From assembly GCA_037903355.1 (NCBI GenBank), contig JBAJFE010000025.1, forward strand, positions 186,001 to 250,000: a DNA stretch of 64,000 nucleotides. Reading direction: 5' to 3'. Below are positions 38,601 to 49,594 of the stretch, piece after piece. Under the pieces are notes generated by a model that was not told the origin of the DNA, did no database searches, and was given only the letters and a program-made list of their open reading frames with translations. The position numbers and the translations under genes are program-made. Every line of letters begins with the position of its first letter. The stretch's first letter is position 1. Source of the DNA: Trichuris trichiura. Lineage: Eukaryota > Nematoda > Enoplea > Trichinellida > Trichuridae.

Positions 38601-39723
38601 CGTCAGGGTTTCCTAGTTAAAAGCTGCACTGAAATGAGTTCAGGTGATACGACCGAAAGTCAAAAGACCGTAAGTTGAAGTACTGAACTGGAAGGATCGA
38701 AAATCCTAAAACCATTGCTCAAAATTTCAAGTCGGTCTTCGTTAGCCACCGCATTCTAATTCGCGCGGTTTTTCCGGATCGAAGATTAGCGCCATCTTTT
38801 CCGAGATGCTGGCAAATCTCTGTCAAACATGGGACACGATCCACCGTTTTTGTATGCCTGCACGGTTGCATTTATGCTCTATACTGGAGAAGATTCTTTC
38901 TATCTCCTGTCATTCTGCATACTGTGCACGGTGCTAACTCGCTTTTGCTAGTCTACTACTCGTTTGTCTTTTCGAACTTCCCAAATTGCAGGCAAACGGG
39001 AACGTAAACTGTGAGCCGTGAAGAAAAAACAAATATTAGATTAGCAAAGGCAGTTCAGAACTCTACTCAGTATACAAAACCACAAGAGATAAAAAAATCT
39101 TCTCTTGCACGATAGAGCACAACGTTGCAACTGGGCATGCATATAACAGAACACTAGGTCATGTGTCATGTTTAGCAGAAAAATGTCTGTATTGCACAAA
39201 ATATGCCGCCACTCTTCTTCCCGGACAAACCGCGCTATATGAAATTCGCAAATTTTTATAGCGCAGACCGCGGATAATGAGACCAAACTGTGTTAGGAAT
39301 TTTGAACATTTGAAATTTCGATACGTCAGCCACTTCGCACTTTCATTGTTGATAGTTCGACCATAGCAAATACGATTTTCGGCATTTCGACTATTTAATC
39401 TTCTAACTTTCGACTTTACGACCGCCACCGCACTGAAACGAGAGATGAAAAGGTATTCATTGCAATCCTTTCCCAACTTGCCGTCTCTTTAATGCCTCAC
39501 GAAAATGGTTCATGTACAAAACAACATTCGTCGATTCGTCGCCTTTCTCAATTACTAAGCAACAACATGAACAGCACATTTGTTCAGTTATCTACACAAA
39601 AATTCCTATGCAATCCTTGCAACCTTTTTCGCCACTTAAGTGCCGGCATGTTCTTTTAAGCATCATTTATGCTTTTGCATATGTGACAAAACAAGCCACA
39701 TGGTAATAATTAAAGCCCTGACA
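29625..39723. other. Ten kilobases without a supported gene
   Basis: Every frame is short (under about 101 codons) and without motifs. I looked for transposase and reverse-transcriptase signatures, tRNA boxes and long palindromes and saw none. The stretch may hold distant regulatory sequence or unrecognised old repeats. Confidence 0.55.
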
Positions 39724-40270
39724 TTCAAATACTTTGGAAGCTCTCTCTCATATGACGATGGGATCACTAGTGATGTATCAGCTAAAACAGAGACAGCTTG
39801 ACAGAGGTAGAAAACACTAACTGGAGTTTCATGTAACAAAAAGCTTCCACGAAGACTCCAATCAAAAGTCCACAGCACTGTTATACGCCCAGCGGTCTTT
39901 TATGGTTCTGAAAGCTGGGTGGTCACTAAAAAAGATGAGCAGCGGTTGAACGTCACGGAAACGATCCCGCTCAGGCGCATTCCCGGAATCAATAGGCTAT
40001 GGCACACCCCCAACAAAATGGTACGGCTAACAATGAGGATGGTGCCTATAGTAAACAGAGTCAGACAAAAGCACCTAGAGTGGTTTGGTCATGCAGTCTG
40101 ACAGGAAAACAGCCATCCGACAAAACACTTACTACTTCACACCAAAATAAAGGGAAAACGACCTCCAAGAAGACTAAAATTAAGATGGATGGACAAAGTA
40201 CGCAGCAGATCTAAAAGAATTACGAGCCACTCAGGACCACACATTCGACAGACCCAAATGGAAGAACACT
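39724..40270 (+). mobile_element. RTE-type LINE, C-terminal ORF fragment
   Basis: On the plus strand, pieces of the region after the reverse-transcriptase core follow in order: FKYFGSSLSYDDGITSDVSA, KTLTGVSCNKKLPRRLQSKV, VIRPAVFYGSESWVVTKKDE, a stretch around MVRLTMRMVPIVNRVRQKHL, EWFGHAV, then GKRPPRRLKLRWMDKV. This matches the conserved tail of RTE-like endonuclease/RT proteins (FKYLGS, KVYRTAVRPALLYGSE, RLRWFGH, GRPKTRWMD). Several stops and one or more frame shifts interrupt it. The 5' part of the element is missing, as usual for truncated LINE insertions. Confidence 0.88.
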
Positions 40271-41559
40271 AGCAATGCCAAAAAATTTGTACAATGGGAT
40301 AAATGGGAAACAAAAAATATGTAATAACACGAAACTGAAACTTGCACCAGTTCAGCTACTCAATTGCTTTTCAAGTGCCCGAAAGAGAGCAAACAATACG
40401 GGAGAAAGCATGGACGATTAACAAGGTAAGGACAGTAGTAATGGTGGTAATGATTCGAAAAAGTTTTAAAACTCTCAAAGAAAAGTTAGTATACAATAAA
40501 AAACGCCAATAAGCAGCGTGCAAATGTCTGTAATTATTTTTTTTACAAAAAGACATACGTCCTAGTCAGTTGCTTGCATGACATGCAAAGTCTTAGAGAT
40601 AATTTCGTATAGTCTGTTCTGTTGACTACGTTCTGTGCGAATTCACTAACTCAGGTGTAACCTTAAACGTTTTCAAAATCGCTGGCCTATAGTACAAGCT
40701 TCGTTCCGAAAAGCGTTTTTAAATTCCGTGAATCACAAATATGATGCTGCAAATATGGCCGAAAAACAGTAGTCAGTCCCATGAAAACTAAAAGCGTAAT
40801 CTACTGTTTACGCCAGTGTCTGACTGAATAGGCAGCGACATGTTTTTACACTTAACGTTATCAAACTTGCATAAAGTTATGGAAGTCTAACTATACTAAC
40901 TTCCGTAACGTTTCCGTTTATCGGTAAAACAGCTTGTTATCTGCCGTTTGGCATCGTCACTATCAATGCATGACTCAATCAGACACTTCATTTGGTGTTC
41001 TGGTATATTTAGCAGCATTTTGGTGATCGTCTGTATAGGGTTAGGCAGACATCTACGGCCGACCGATTCGCTTTCGATGGACTAATTCTACGAACGGCAA
41101 CAGCACTCCTACTTCAGGTATTTATCACAGCAGATTTGATTGTATACCGTCGCCAAAATTTTCCGGACCGTTTAATGACGTCTGAGCTCAGAGTGACAGC
41201 AACATTTCGACTGGGCTACTTGTTAACAGTTATGTTTCGACAGGGCCACCTTTACGTACGGATACTTCTCGGAGAGGATATTTTTCCATGGGCCTATCCT
41301 TCGAGGGCATGACTGCTCGTCCCTTCTAACCAGAAACGGGAGACCCGCCATCCTAACCTGTTATAACTTGGCAATTCAGTCAAACGTCAGTTAGCTGCTC
41401 TTTCCATATGCTCACTTACAGCGATTCAGCTTCAGAACAACGGAATAAAATGAACATTGCAGAAAAAGGATTCCACAAATGCGCTATAGCGGGGAACTTC
41501 TTGAGTCCCCTAGTGCGAGTAAAATCTATATTTCCGCCGTGGCATAATCTGTTAAACGT
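40271..41559. other. No supported gene
   Basis: Short frames only. Between about 41000 and 41360 the sequence is GC-richer than its surroundings, suggesting old repeat material that I cannot classify. Confidence 0.5.
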
Positions 41560-42030
41560 GTGACAACATTACGTTTAAAAAAATGCATATGCGTTAGCTT
41601 CGTTACGCACCACCGTTGAAATGCCATTGTTACTCGCACGTTTGCGCTTAGTAATGTTATTACAAGGACTAACTGACTTAGAATATTTCGACTTCACAAT
41701 GTTGCGAAAGCGACAACAAGCCCAGTGAAAGTCTAACTTGAATTTTATTTCATCAGGTGGCGATGTTGACAAACTGTTACGGATAAATCGTTTTTGAACA
41801 GCGTTAATTGAAAAATGTTCCAAAGCTTCCGGGACACAGCTTGTCCTATCTTCAGTGGAATAAATGTTTATTCCGCTAAAGATGGAACATGTGTCTCGAA
41901 AATTTCGGAACATTTTTCAACTAAAAAACGGTTCAGAAGAGGATTTCCATTAATAATTCATCAATACGAAAACGTATCCGTCGTTACCAAAGGTCGTGTG
42001 CACAAAAGTCAGCAATATGACACAGTATAG
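41560..42030. repeat. Inverted repeat, copy A
   Basis: The arms meet near 41867: AATTGAAAAATGTTCCAAAGC and a run to AGTGGAATAAA on the left pairs with TTTATTCCGCTAAAGATGG and a run to GGAACATTTTTCAACT on the right. The outward parts are more diverged. The left outer part (41575-41720), reversed, matches 43090-43250 of copy B, sharing TATTACTAAGCGC(A/G)AACG. This makes it a foldback element rather than a chance hairpin. Confidence 0.75.
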
Positions 42031-42539
42031 TTTCTTGCCGCAACGGGCTCAGATGGCTTGCCAAAACGCAGTCCATCTCCGCATACGGACGTTGTTAATA
42101 AAATAAATGGTGTTGAAGCATTTCCACAGCGCTGCTGAGCTGTCATCGTTATCCTTTTCTACCACTGATTTTACCAGCGCCGGCTGATTCACATGCCCAT
42201 CAAGTTGTCTCTCTGATTCTTCGCTACCATCCGCTTCTCCTACGCTTAACCTCAACCATTTAATGTTCTTATTTTCACCTCTTCAATGGTTCCGCGCATC
42301 CAATCCACTGGTCCCTTGAGAGACTGTTTTTGGGGAGTGTAATTCTTCTTGATAGATTAAGTATATATTTGCAGAAAGTGAGAGCATCAGATCATGTCCT
42401 CTAATTCTTATATACCTTATATCCGTTTGTTCTACCACACTTACGCTACTCGTAAGGATAGGATGTTTTTTAAAAGGTCAGTGGGTTTCCATACTTCCTA
42501 CGGTTTTCTTGCCTGCTTTCATTTGCACATCGATTCCTA

Positions 42540-43260
42540 TAACTAAAGGAAACAAATGGCCCATCAACGAGTGGATAAGCAGTTATTATGGCTGTTTGGT
42601 TACGTTAGGGCCTGTTCTCTCAAAAACGTGTCTTATTCTTCAGAGCTTTTGGGTATAGCTTTGACCACTCCTCAGCGGTACAAAATAATTGAATCGTTAT
42701 TAGGAAAAAAGAAAACAGTGACCCATGCCATAGCTTCCGGGACTGACTTGCTCCTTCCATAGCGACAGGAATAGTGCTGGTGAGCTTTATGCCAATCGCA
42801 GAAGATGTAATAAATTAGTCTCGAAAGGTAAGACATTTGAATTAAAGTTCCTGTTTTAAATACTCATCTGATCGTTGGCCCATCGTTCATTTACAAGAAG
42901 CTATGTGCTAAAGAATAGGTCCAAAAAACCTGTAAGAAGGAAGAGTGGATACGAAAAACACTATACCCGACCGAGTTTTCATTCGATATGCTATGTGGCA
43001 GGGTCAGAGGAAACTATCGTTAACCTGAAAAAACACCGAAGAACATTCAGGGGAAGGCAGACACTGAACGTTGCCGCCTTCGCATCATTTTCCGAACATT
43101 CTAAGTTGGTAAACCCCTGTATTGATATTACTAAGCGCGAACGGGAGAGGTACCAAAAGGTTGCAACAGTGGAGTGGAATGAAATTAACGCAGCCCAACG
43201 TAACAGCAAACGTATATGTATTCTTTTGAACGTAATGTTGTTGCGCATTTAACAGACTAA
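42540..43260. repeat. Related repeat, copy B
   Basis: Its left portion near 42556 (GGCCCATCAACGAGTGGATA) resembles the arm repeated at 44320 and 4309. The middle at about 42730-42760 (AGCTTCCGGGAC) resembles the centre of copy A. The right portion, 43090-43250, is homologous to the reversed outer arm of copy A. It appears to be a composite or partly deleted member of the same foldback family. Confidence 0.6.
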
Positions 43261-44256
43261 GCTGAAACATATTACGGTATGGCAGAAGTATAAATTTCAC
43301 TTGACATGGGAGACCAAGAAGTTCTTTCCTGAACGGCACAGTAAAAATATTTTTATTCCACTGGTCTGGAAACGAGCCGTAACATATGGGAATAGACAAT
43401 GGGCATTTCAGAGATTGCTTAACTAAATGAGAAAAGGCACTTATGATAAAGCCACCAGCGTTCATCGTCACGCCACGGGAAGGCGACTTTGAGAAAGTAT
43501 CCTCGTCGAGACAACAGTTGAAACTTGGGAGTCGACGTGCTATGGGTGCAGAATTATCCTTCGCTGCAGCGATAAAGTTTGAAGGCAGCTTTCGAAATTA
43601 GGTTTCTTTACAACGGATACATACACTTCCGCAGCCCCATCCTAAACAACTTATTATCGTCGCTGGGACATTTTTACAATTGCAGGAAACATCGAAAATT
43701 TCCGCACAATAGGCAACCTTCGTGGCAACTTCAGTAAGCTCCTACCACTGAGTTCCCCTGTAGAACATAAAAGAAAATGACCGTCAACATTCTAAACAGC
43801 AGGATACTTTTCAATATTCAATAATTAGACATTACTTGTACATGTTGACGTGTACCACTGGGTAGGACAGAACTTTAATGAATACCGCATTAACAATATT
43901 TTGTTTTTCGCAGTTGGGGTATGCACAGTCGTCGTAAACCTCAATTTATATAAATTTAGTAGACGATAGCTTCCGTCAACGTTGTACATAGCAAAAGTAA
44001 ATACAAGGCTAAGGCTTATTAGCATCAGTATGCATATGACTCAAGTGATCGCTGAAAAGGCACAAGCTAATGATCCAAAAATTTTTGACTACCTAAATGC
44101 TTAAATGTTTGGGGAACGTTTTTTAAGTTCTACTATTCCAGATGCTTTTTACATAACAACGTGTAACATAAGCTGACAGAGCTGTGAAACCCAACAAAAA
44201 GCGCACTAATTTCTTTCGAAAGACTGGGTGTCTTTTAACAGGCTTTGGTTGTTTCA
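43261..44256. other. No supported gene
   Basis: Spacer between two foldback repeats; no frame with motifs. Confidence 0.5.
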
Positions 44257-44587
44257 TAGTTGTTCCTCTGGTTCACGGGTTTGGCCTGTTGGATGTATTT
44301 GTAAGTAAACTTCAAAATGCCCTACCAACGAATGGATGAGCAAATTGTTAGAGAAATTACAGAACAATTCAATACCGTACGTTTCGGAACTGCTCGTGTT
44401 CCGTCGTCAGCAGTGTTGGGGAGTATTGAATTGCTGACGACGGAACACGAGCAGTTCTGAAACGTACGGTATTGAAATGTTCTGTAACTTCTCCAACAAT
44501 TTGCTCATCCATTCGTTGGTAGGGCACTTTGAAGTTAACTTACAGATACATCCAACAGGCCAAACCCGTGAACCAGAGGAACAACTA
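44257..44587. repeat. 331-bp palindrome with short loop
   Basis: The arms are about 155 bp and centred on 44422 with a loop near 44413-44431. The inner 45 bp are almost identical (TACCGTACGTTTC, GAACTGCTCGTGTTCCGTCG). Outer parts such as TTGTTCCTCTGGTTCACGGG and GGCCTGTTGGATGTAT also pair. It belongs with the diverged single-arm copies at 4309 and 42556. The short frame MPYQRMDEQIVREITEQF in the left arm recurs in the other copies, a hint that the repeat descends from the 5' end of a transposon coding region. Confidence 0.92.
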
Positions 44588-44798
44588 ATTTCTTGTCTAA
44601 ACCATAAAGCTTGCTTTCGTGATGACATGTGTGCATGTTGAAAAACTTACCATTTAATGCCTTCTGGAGCAATACTTTCTAAGATGAACTGGTGTCCGGT
44701 AAATTCTTGACTTGTACGTACAACGGTTCAGGGAAGTTAAGCCATAATCACTTAATTCTTCACATGCACTTAAATTGCTTTTCTCAGCACCAGAAACA

Positions 44799-45098
44799 AT
44801 GGAGGCTGATCCGAACCAACAACAGAATTTTCCCTGCGCCATCAGTGAAACACCTTCCGTAGAACAGATGCGCGGTACTATTCGCAACGAATACGGAACA
44901 ATTGTCTGGCACGTTGCCGCTTCTCGACAGCATATCTACAACAGCTACAAAAAACCAATAGTGGCAGTAGACGTATTTGGAAGAGAATCATCGAGCATCG
45001 AGTTACAATGTGCTCGAGCAACTTGTACTATACACTGGCACCCAGGAGAAGACATGCAAAATTTCGTTAGTAGGTTTCGCATGGTCAACAATTTCTGA
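44799..45098 (+). CDS. Small open frame, possibly gag-like
   Basis: ATG 44799 opens 99 codons: MEADPNQQQNFPC, then VEQMRGTIRNEYGTIVWHVA, and an end at HPGEDMQNFVSRFRMVNNF. The last block (GED.Q.FV.RFR) resembles the segment common in Ty3/Gypsy-type gag proteins of invertebrates. There is no zinc knuckle, protease or polymerase behind it, so it would be a small relic. It lies 210 bp after a large palindrome in a repeat-rich zone. The gag assignment is inference from one motif. Confidence 0.35.
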   Translation: MEADPNQQQNFPCAISETPSVEQMRGTIRNEYGTIVWHVAASRQHIYNSYKKPIVAVDVFGRESSSIELQCARATCTIHWHPGEDMQNFVSRFRMVNNF

Positions 45099-46139
45099 TG
45101 CAAAAGAAAGGCGTTGTGCACAATGAATTCCTATAAACAAAACTAAAATATCAAGAAAACAATGTCATACCATTCTATTGAAGCGATAACTTTGACGGTT
45201 TACCAAATGACCAACAGATTCACTGCTACACGCTGCAACTGCAAGTAGACTTGACGGTAACCTCTGACTGCTCTATCATACCATTTAAATGTGTCGAACA
45301 TCTAATTGCTAGAAAGCTAATTGGTTTTCATTGCTATAATTTCCATTGACTGACCGAAGACCTGTCCTTCTTAGAGGCATCACTTTCCGCTTCTCAAACC
45401 TTTAGCGCACCTTTTTCAAATAAAGCATGCTCATCACAGGATGAAGTAAGCTGTTTGCTCCTTACTATAAGGTTGCTGCAGCCAAAGTTGCAATTATTTC
45501 AACTGAAAGGTTTGCGCTATCTTATCTCCACACTTGCAGGGGCTATTGCTAATGTTCACGTTTTGCTGAAGGAAGTGGACGTCGCTGTTATGTCTGCGAG
45601 ATTTCACTATTACAGCTTTCGCTGTCGTGGATTTGGAGCGGTTTTAAGCTGACATGGAAAATATCGTTCTTGGTCTATTTCACCCAGGAAGTTCAAACGC
45701 AGGCTAAATCCAACCAAAGCTTATCGCGGGCACGTTTTGAGTCAGTAAAGCGAGAACAACATGTTTTTGGTTCCAAAGATTTCACCGGAGAGATATGTCC
45801 ACTTCGGAAGGATTTGGGGGCACACCGATGGTCTTCATTAAATAAAAAATCTTTAAAGAGAAACGGTAGAAGAACAGATAGATAACAGCGCACGAAAATC
45901 ATTTGAGAGGTTAAGGCCTGCAGGCATACTGCTCGAATCGACAAGGAAAAAAGCTGCCAACATCGATCCCACAGGAAGTGAAAGGAAAGTTCAGAAACGA
46001 TTGACGCAAGCCTCGATCTAAGACTGCTTAACGCGGAAGACGCTTTCCTGGACCGGGTTGCCAACTGGACAAAAAGTGACGTCTTTACAGTGAGAGGAAG
46101 CGTAGAGCACGGTGATTGGATAAGCATGAACAACTAAAA
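45099..46139. other. Repeat-zone spacer
   Basis: The minus-strand frame 45693-46133 (146 codons) is open but its composition (Ser, Leu, Arg-rich, no motif) looks like an antisense shadow. The plus strand has a protein-like piece around 46020-46130 (LLNAEDAFLDRVANW, KSDVFTVRGSVEHG) that may belong to a decayed element. Confidence 0.4.
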
Positions 46140-46545
46140 GTCTTCTCTGAAATGATTAGTCAACCGAAGAATGTACTGATGTCTGCATGATAGTGGGGCA
46201 AACAATTCAGTCATTTGCTATCGGTTTTTAAACGTAAACCATCGTAACAAATACCTGTTGCTGTGAACTGGTGACTATGCTGTAAAAACAGCAAAACTCC
46301 GTCCAATGTCTGCCAATGGAAAATGTCGGAAATGACCGCTGCTCCTCGATGACAACGCTCAGCCGCATACAGTAACTAAGATCGGGAGGAAGTTAGAGGC
46401 TACAACCCTCCGTCACCGAACATACTCATCTGACCTCTTTCCAACTGATTACTATTCTTTCAGAGCTTTCGAAAGTAATTTTCATCAATTCTTGAACTTC
46501 CACAGCGAAGACTTTCGCTTTAATGGTATAAATTTTCCAGTGGAA
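46140..46545 (+). mobile_element. Mariner/Tc1-type transposase remnant
   Basis: On the plus strand QPKNVLMSA (about 46157-46185) is followed, after a decayed middle, by LLDDNAQPHTVTKIGRKLEA (about 46340) and YSSDLFPTDYYSFRAF (about 46425-46475), then NFHQFLNFHSEDFRFNG. These correspond to the mariner blocks HPKKVLLSVWWD, the DNARPH catalytic box and YSPDLAPSDYHLF. Stops and frame shifts lie between the first and second blocks and the N-terminal half is not recognisable, so it is a fossil. No terminal repeats were found. Confidence 0.85.
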
Positions 46546-47002
46546 TGTTAGAAAAATCTGCTCTTTTCCAGTGGTTGTTAGCGTTAACATCCACTTGAAA
46601 TACTTTTACTGAAACGCAAAATCCAACAAATTGTAACTTTGGCTGCAGCAAAATGTTCCGCAACGTACGTACGATAACGTCTTTCTATACAATTGCTGAA
46701 CATCGTCCAATTAGTAGCGTTAAAAAGAAAATAAAGATAACTTTGAAAAGAATAATTTCACTTTTTGAAGTACGGATGTGTTCGTAACGAGAACAACCCT
46801 CGTGACACGCGGAATATTTAACCGAAAACTAGCAAGAAAGAGCTTACAGGAAAACAGTTCGTAGGATAACGGCGCGTTGGCATTCGGGAAGATTCACCGG
46901 ACTCAAAAGCGACTTACATGAAAGGGACTTAAAAATGCGGAAGTTGATTGCTATGGAGAAAGTGCGGTGAACAAGGGAGATTCGCTTTAAAAAACAACTT
47001 CA
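46546..47002. other. Spacer and VPS13 3' flank
   Basis: No gene seen. The stretch immediately below 47003 should contain the VPS13 3' untranslated region and its polyadenylation site. Confidence 0.5.
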
Positions 47003-49594
47003 TTAAGAGTATTTGCTAGCCTGATACGCCTGGACCAATTTTCGGTAAAACGCCTTAAAAATCAAAACAGTTTGATACAAACGCAGTAATCCTTTGTAAG
47101 AGAAATAAACCTCGGCTTGGGTTTGCGACATAAAGTGAACAATCTTGCCTGTCGATGGTTTCTTCCCGAATAAACTTCCTGACTGTTTCACTGCCTAAAC
47201 TATTCAGCTGCAAAAGCTCTGATTCAATTCAGAAGAACGTACCCTACTAAACACGGTGACGCTGGCATCTGATACGACAGGATCGTTCTCAATAATATTG
47301 TACGGTATTTTCCATTCCACACTGTAACTGCCAGTAATGGCATTTTTCGAAATAAGCATGATGCGCCTAAAAATTGAAGAGCATTTCAACTGCAGCAGAG
47401 CGAGGAACGTCTTACAGATCAGTGGCGATTAAAACTTCACTGCCTGATTCAGTCAAGGGGACGTGGGTCACATACTTGTCAGTGGAAAAATATTTACCCT
47501 TTTCCAGGTCCTAAGTACAAAATGATACAGTTAACGTGTATGGCAGCAGGAACAGAAAGGAAACGGTTCACCTGAAGAATGCTCCCACCTTCAGCTTCCA
47601 GCGGCGAGTAAGGCCGTACAATCTTATCTTGGCCAACGTAACGGGGAAGACGAATTCGTTTAACTTCTTCGGATACGTCTGCAGCCCTGAAACGGAAATT
47701 AATCAGCAGGTCGTGTGAAGGGCAAACATTTGTATACTTTTTCACGGCTTCCAATGAGCTGCTGGCAAAGTCAACCACGCCGGAAACTGGCCTAGTAACC
47801 ATGCCAATAAGCCCCTTCCCTAACCCTTTGGCAAATCCGATTGCGCCTTCCTCCCGAGCTCCTTCTATTGGTTTAACAAAAACTCCAGTTACTCCATCCA
47901 CTACGCCCTTAAAACATTTCATCAAGCAAGCGCAGCTAACAAATATACACAGCCAAACCATTATCGCGCCTGTACCACCACGAGCAATGCCAGAAGTCAA
48001 GTCCGCTGGTCGTTTGTTCATCATTTCTTGTCTTCTCTTTTGATAGTCTGCATCCATAGTTAGCGCAGCTATGCCTTTGCCAAGTGTTCCGGTGATTCGA
48101 GATACCGCGCCTGCAGTTCCTCCTGAAACGTCGTTACTGTAAGCAATGGGCCTTAAAACCAAATTACCATACCCAATGCATGACCAAATAAGCTGCGTAC
48201 TCCAACCACTAAACCTTCGGCAAATTCTTCAGGACCTTCAATGGCTCCCTAAAACGGCGTAATAATGAATTGCAGGGCTTCAGTTTAATGACTCTGCTTA
48301 CTTGAATAGGCTCATAGAAGAACTGCTCAACGCCAGTAGACAAGTCTCGAATAAGTCCAAATGGGTTACCGAGCACGTCGAGACCAAGAACAAGAACATA
48401 AAGCTGCATGATCACTTGCTTAACGTAGTGACCAGTAGCCTCCGAGATAAGTGTGTTCTTGCTCATAAAGACGGAACGACGTTCAAAGTACGCCAATCTA
48501 CAAAGACAAGGTGAAAGTGAATCTGGAAAAATACATAGAACGCACTTTAGAACAACATCTTGAATCTCTGTCAGAGTAACTCCAACTCCTTTCAAAAGAA
48601 GACTAAGGAGTTCCGTATGAAGCATAAAAGGCGCTTGACTTTCCTCCGAAGTACTTCCACCTTGAGAATAACTGAAGTGCACCTGGAAGAAAGCATCGCG
48701 TTGAACAAAACTAACGTCCACCTGACGGCCATCAATGAGCAAACCTTCAGTGGAGACAAATGAAAATGATTGTAAAACGCCTTTTGTTCATTCGCTGTCT
48801 CGGTTAAAGTATACGCTTCGAGTCCCTGTTCAACGTATTGTATATCTCGCTTATATTTCTCCGCCTGCAAATGGCCATGAGACCAAATGGGGAAATAATT
48901 CATCCATATTAACCTCTGGATCGTCTTGACTCGCTGATGTGGAAGCAAACATAGACATAAGTGCATTAAGAAACCCTTGATCAACTTTCACTGCCATCTC
49001 TTGTACAAGCAGTTTGCAATATTGAACATACGGTATTGTACTGTGTTCTGGATTTCGAACAATGTGCGTGAATTCAATGAACGGTTTCGGCACTGCAAAA
49101 GCAACTTTGAACTGAACACAAAATGAACTTGAAAGAGCAGGCTGTACCGCTCTCAGCAGCCACTGATTTTGGAACAGGCGTCGGTGCGAACATTGTTCGA
49201 AAAACACAACCTGACAACTGGTTATCAATTTGAATACTGTTGATTCTGACGTGAATTTGCAGGTCGTGTTGACTCTGTCTGTATTGCAGCGTTAAGCCGC
49301 TTTGAAAGCTGCGACGAATTTCCCGAATTACGGGTTTGGTAATCTTCATTTCAGTAAAGTCAATCTGTAATAATTACATGTCGATAAAATAAAAATAATT
49401 GCACTCTTATCAGCGAGCAACACTAGAGCGCGCTCACCTGCATTTTGTGCAGCATGAAACGGCTATGCTTTTCCTGCATCTTCGATGGATCTGCATCTGC
49501 TAGATATTTCGTATAGGCAGTCTCCAATGCGCGGCAATCGGCAACCGGAAAAGCTCGGAAGCGTTTCTTCTTCTGCTCCCATACCGCTCCAGTA
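47003..49594 (-). other. VPS13A: VPS13 exons 55-68: APT1, ATG2_C-like helices and PH domain
   Basis: Exons: 49594-49438, 49364-49148, 49092-48914, 48864-48745, 48721-48546, 48497-48302, 48248-48173, 48122-47959, 47907-47738, 47686-47572, 47510-47416, 47366-47243, 47194-47111, 47053-47003. [17 protein letters not shown] and [16 protein letters not shown] mark the ATG2_C-like helices, which in this family bind lipid droplets and mitochondria. Gly-rich repeats ([40 protein letters not shown]) follow. The last exons form the PH-like domain ([38 protein letters not shown]). The intron between 48745 and 48721 is only 23 bp as read. The intron 47958-47908 is 51 bp with no stop in frame. Confidence 0.93.

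Noticed and set aside
45693..46133. 146-codon minus-strand frame
   Set aside because: Composition is typical of an antisense shadow, with no start context, motif or splice pattern; plus-strand pieces in the same place look more protein-like.
48865..48883. A 19-nt intron in VPS13 after DELFPHL
   Set aside because: The donor GAG|GTTAAT at 48913 gives a normal 49-nt intron with the same acceptor and phase.
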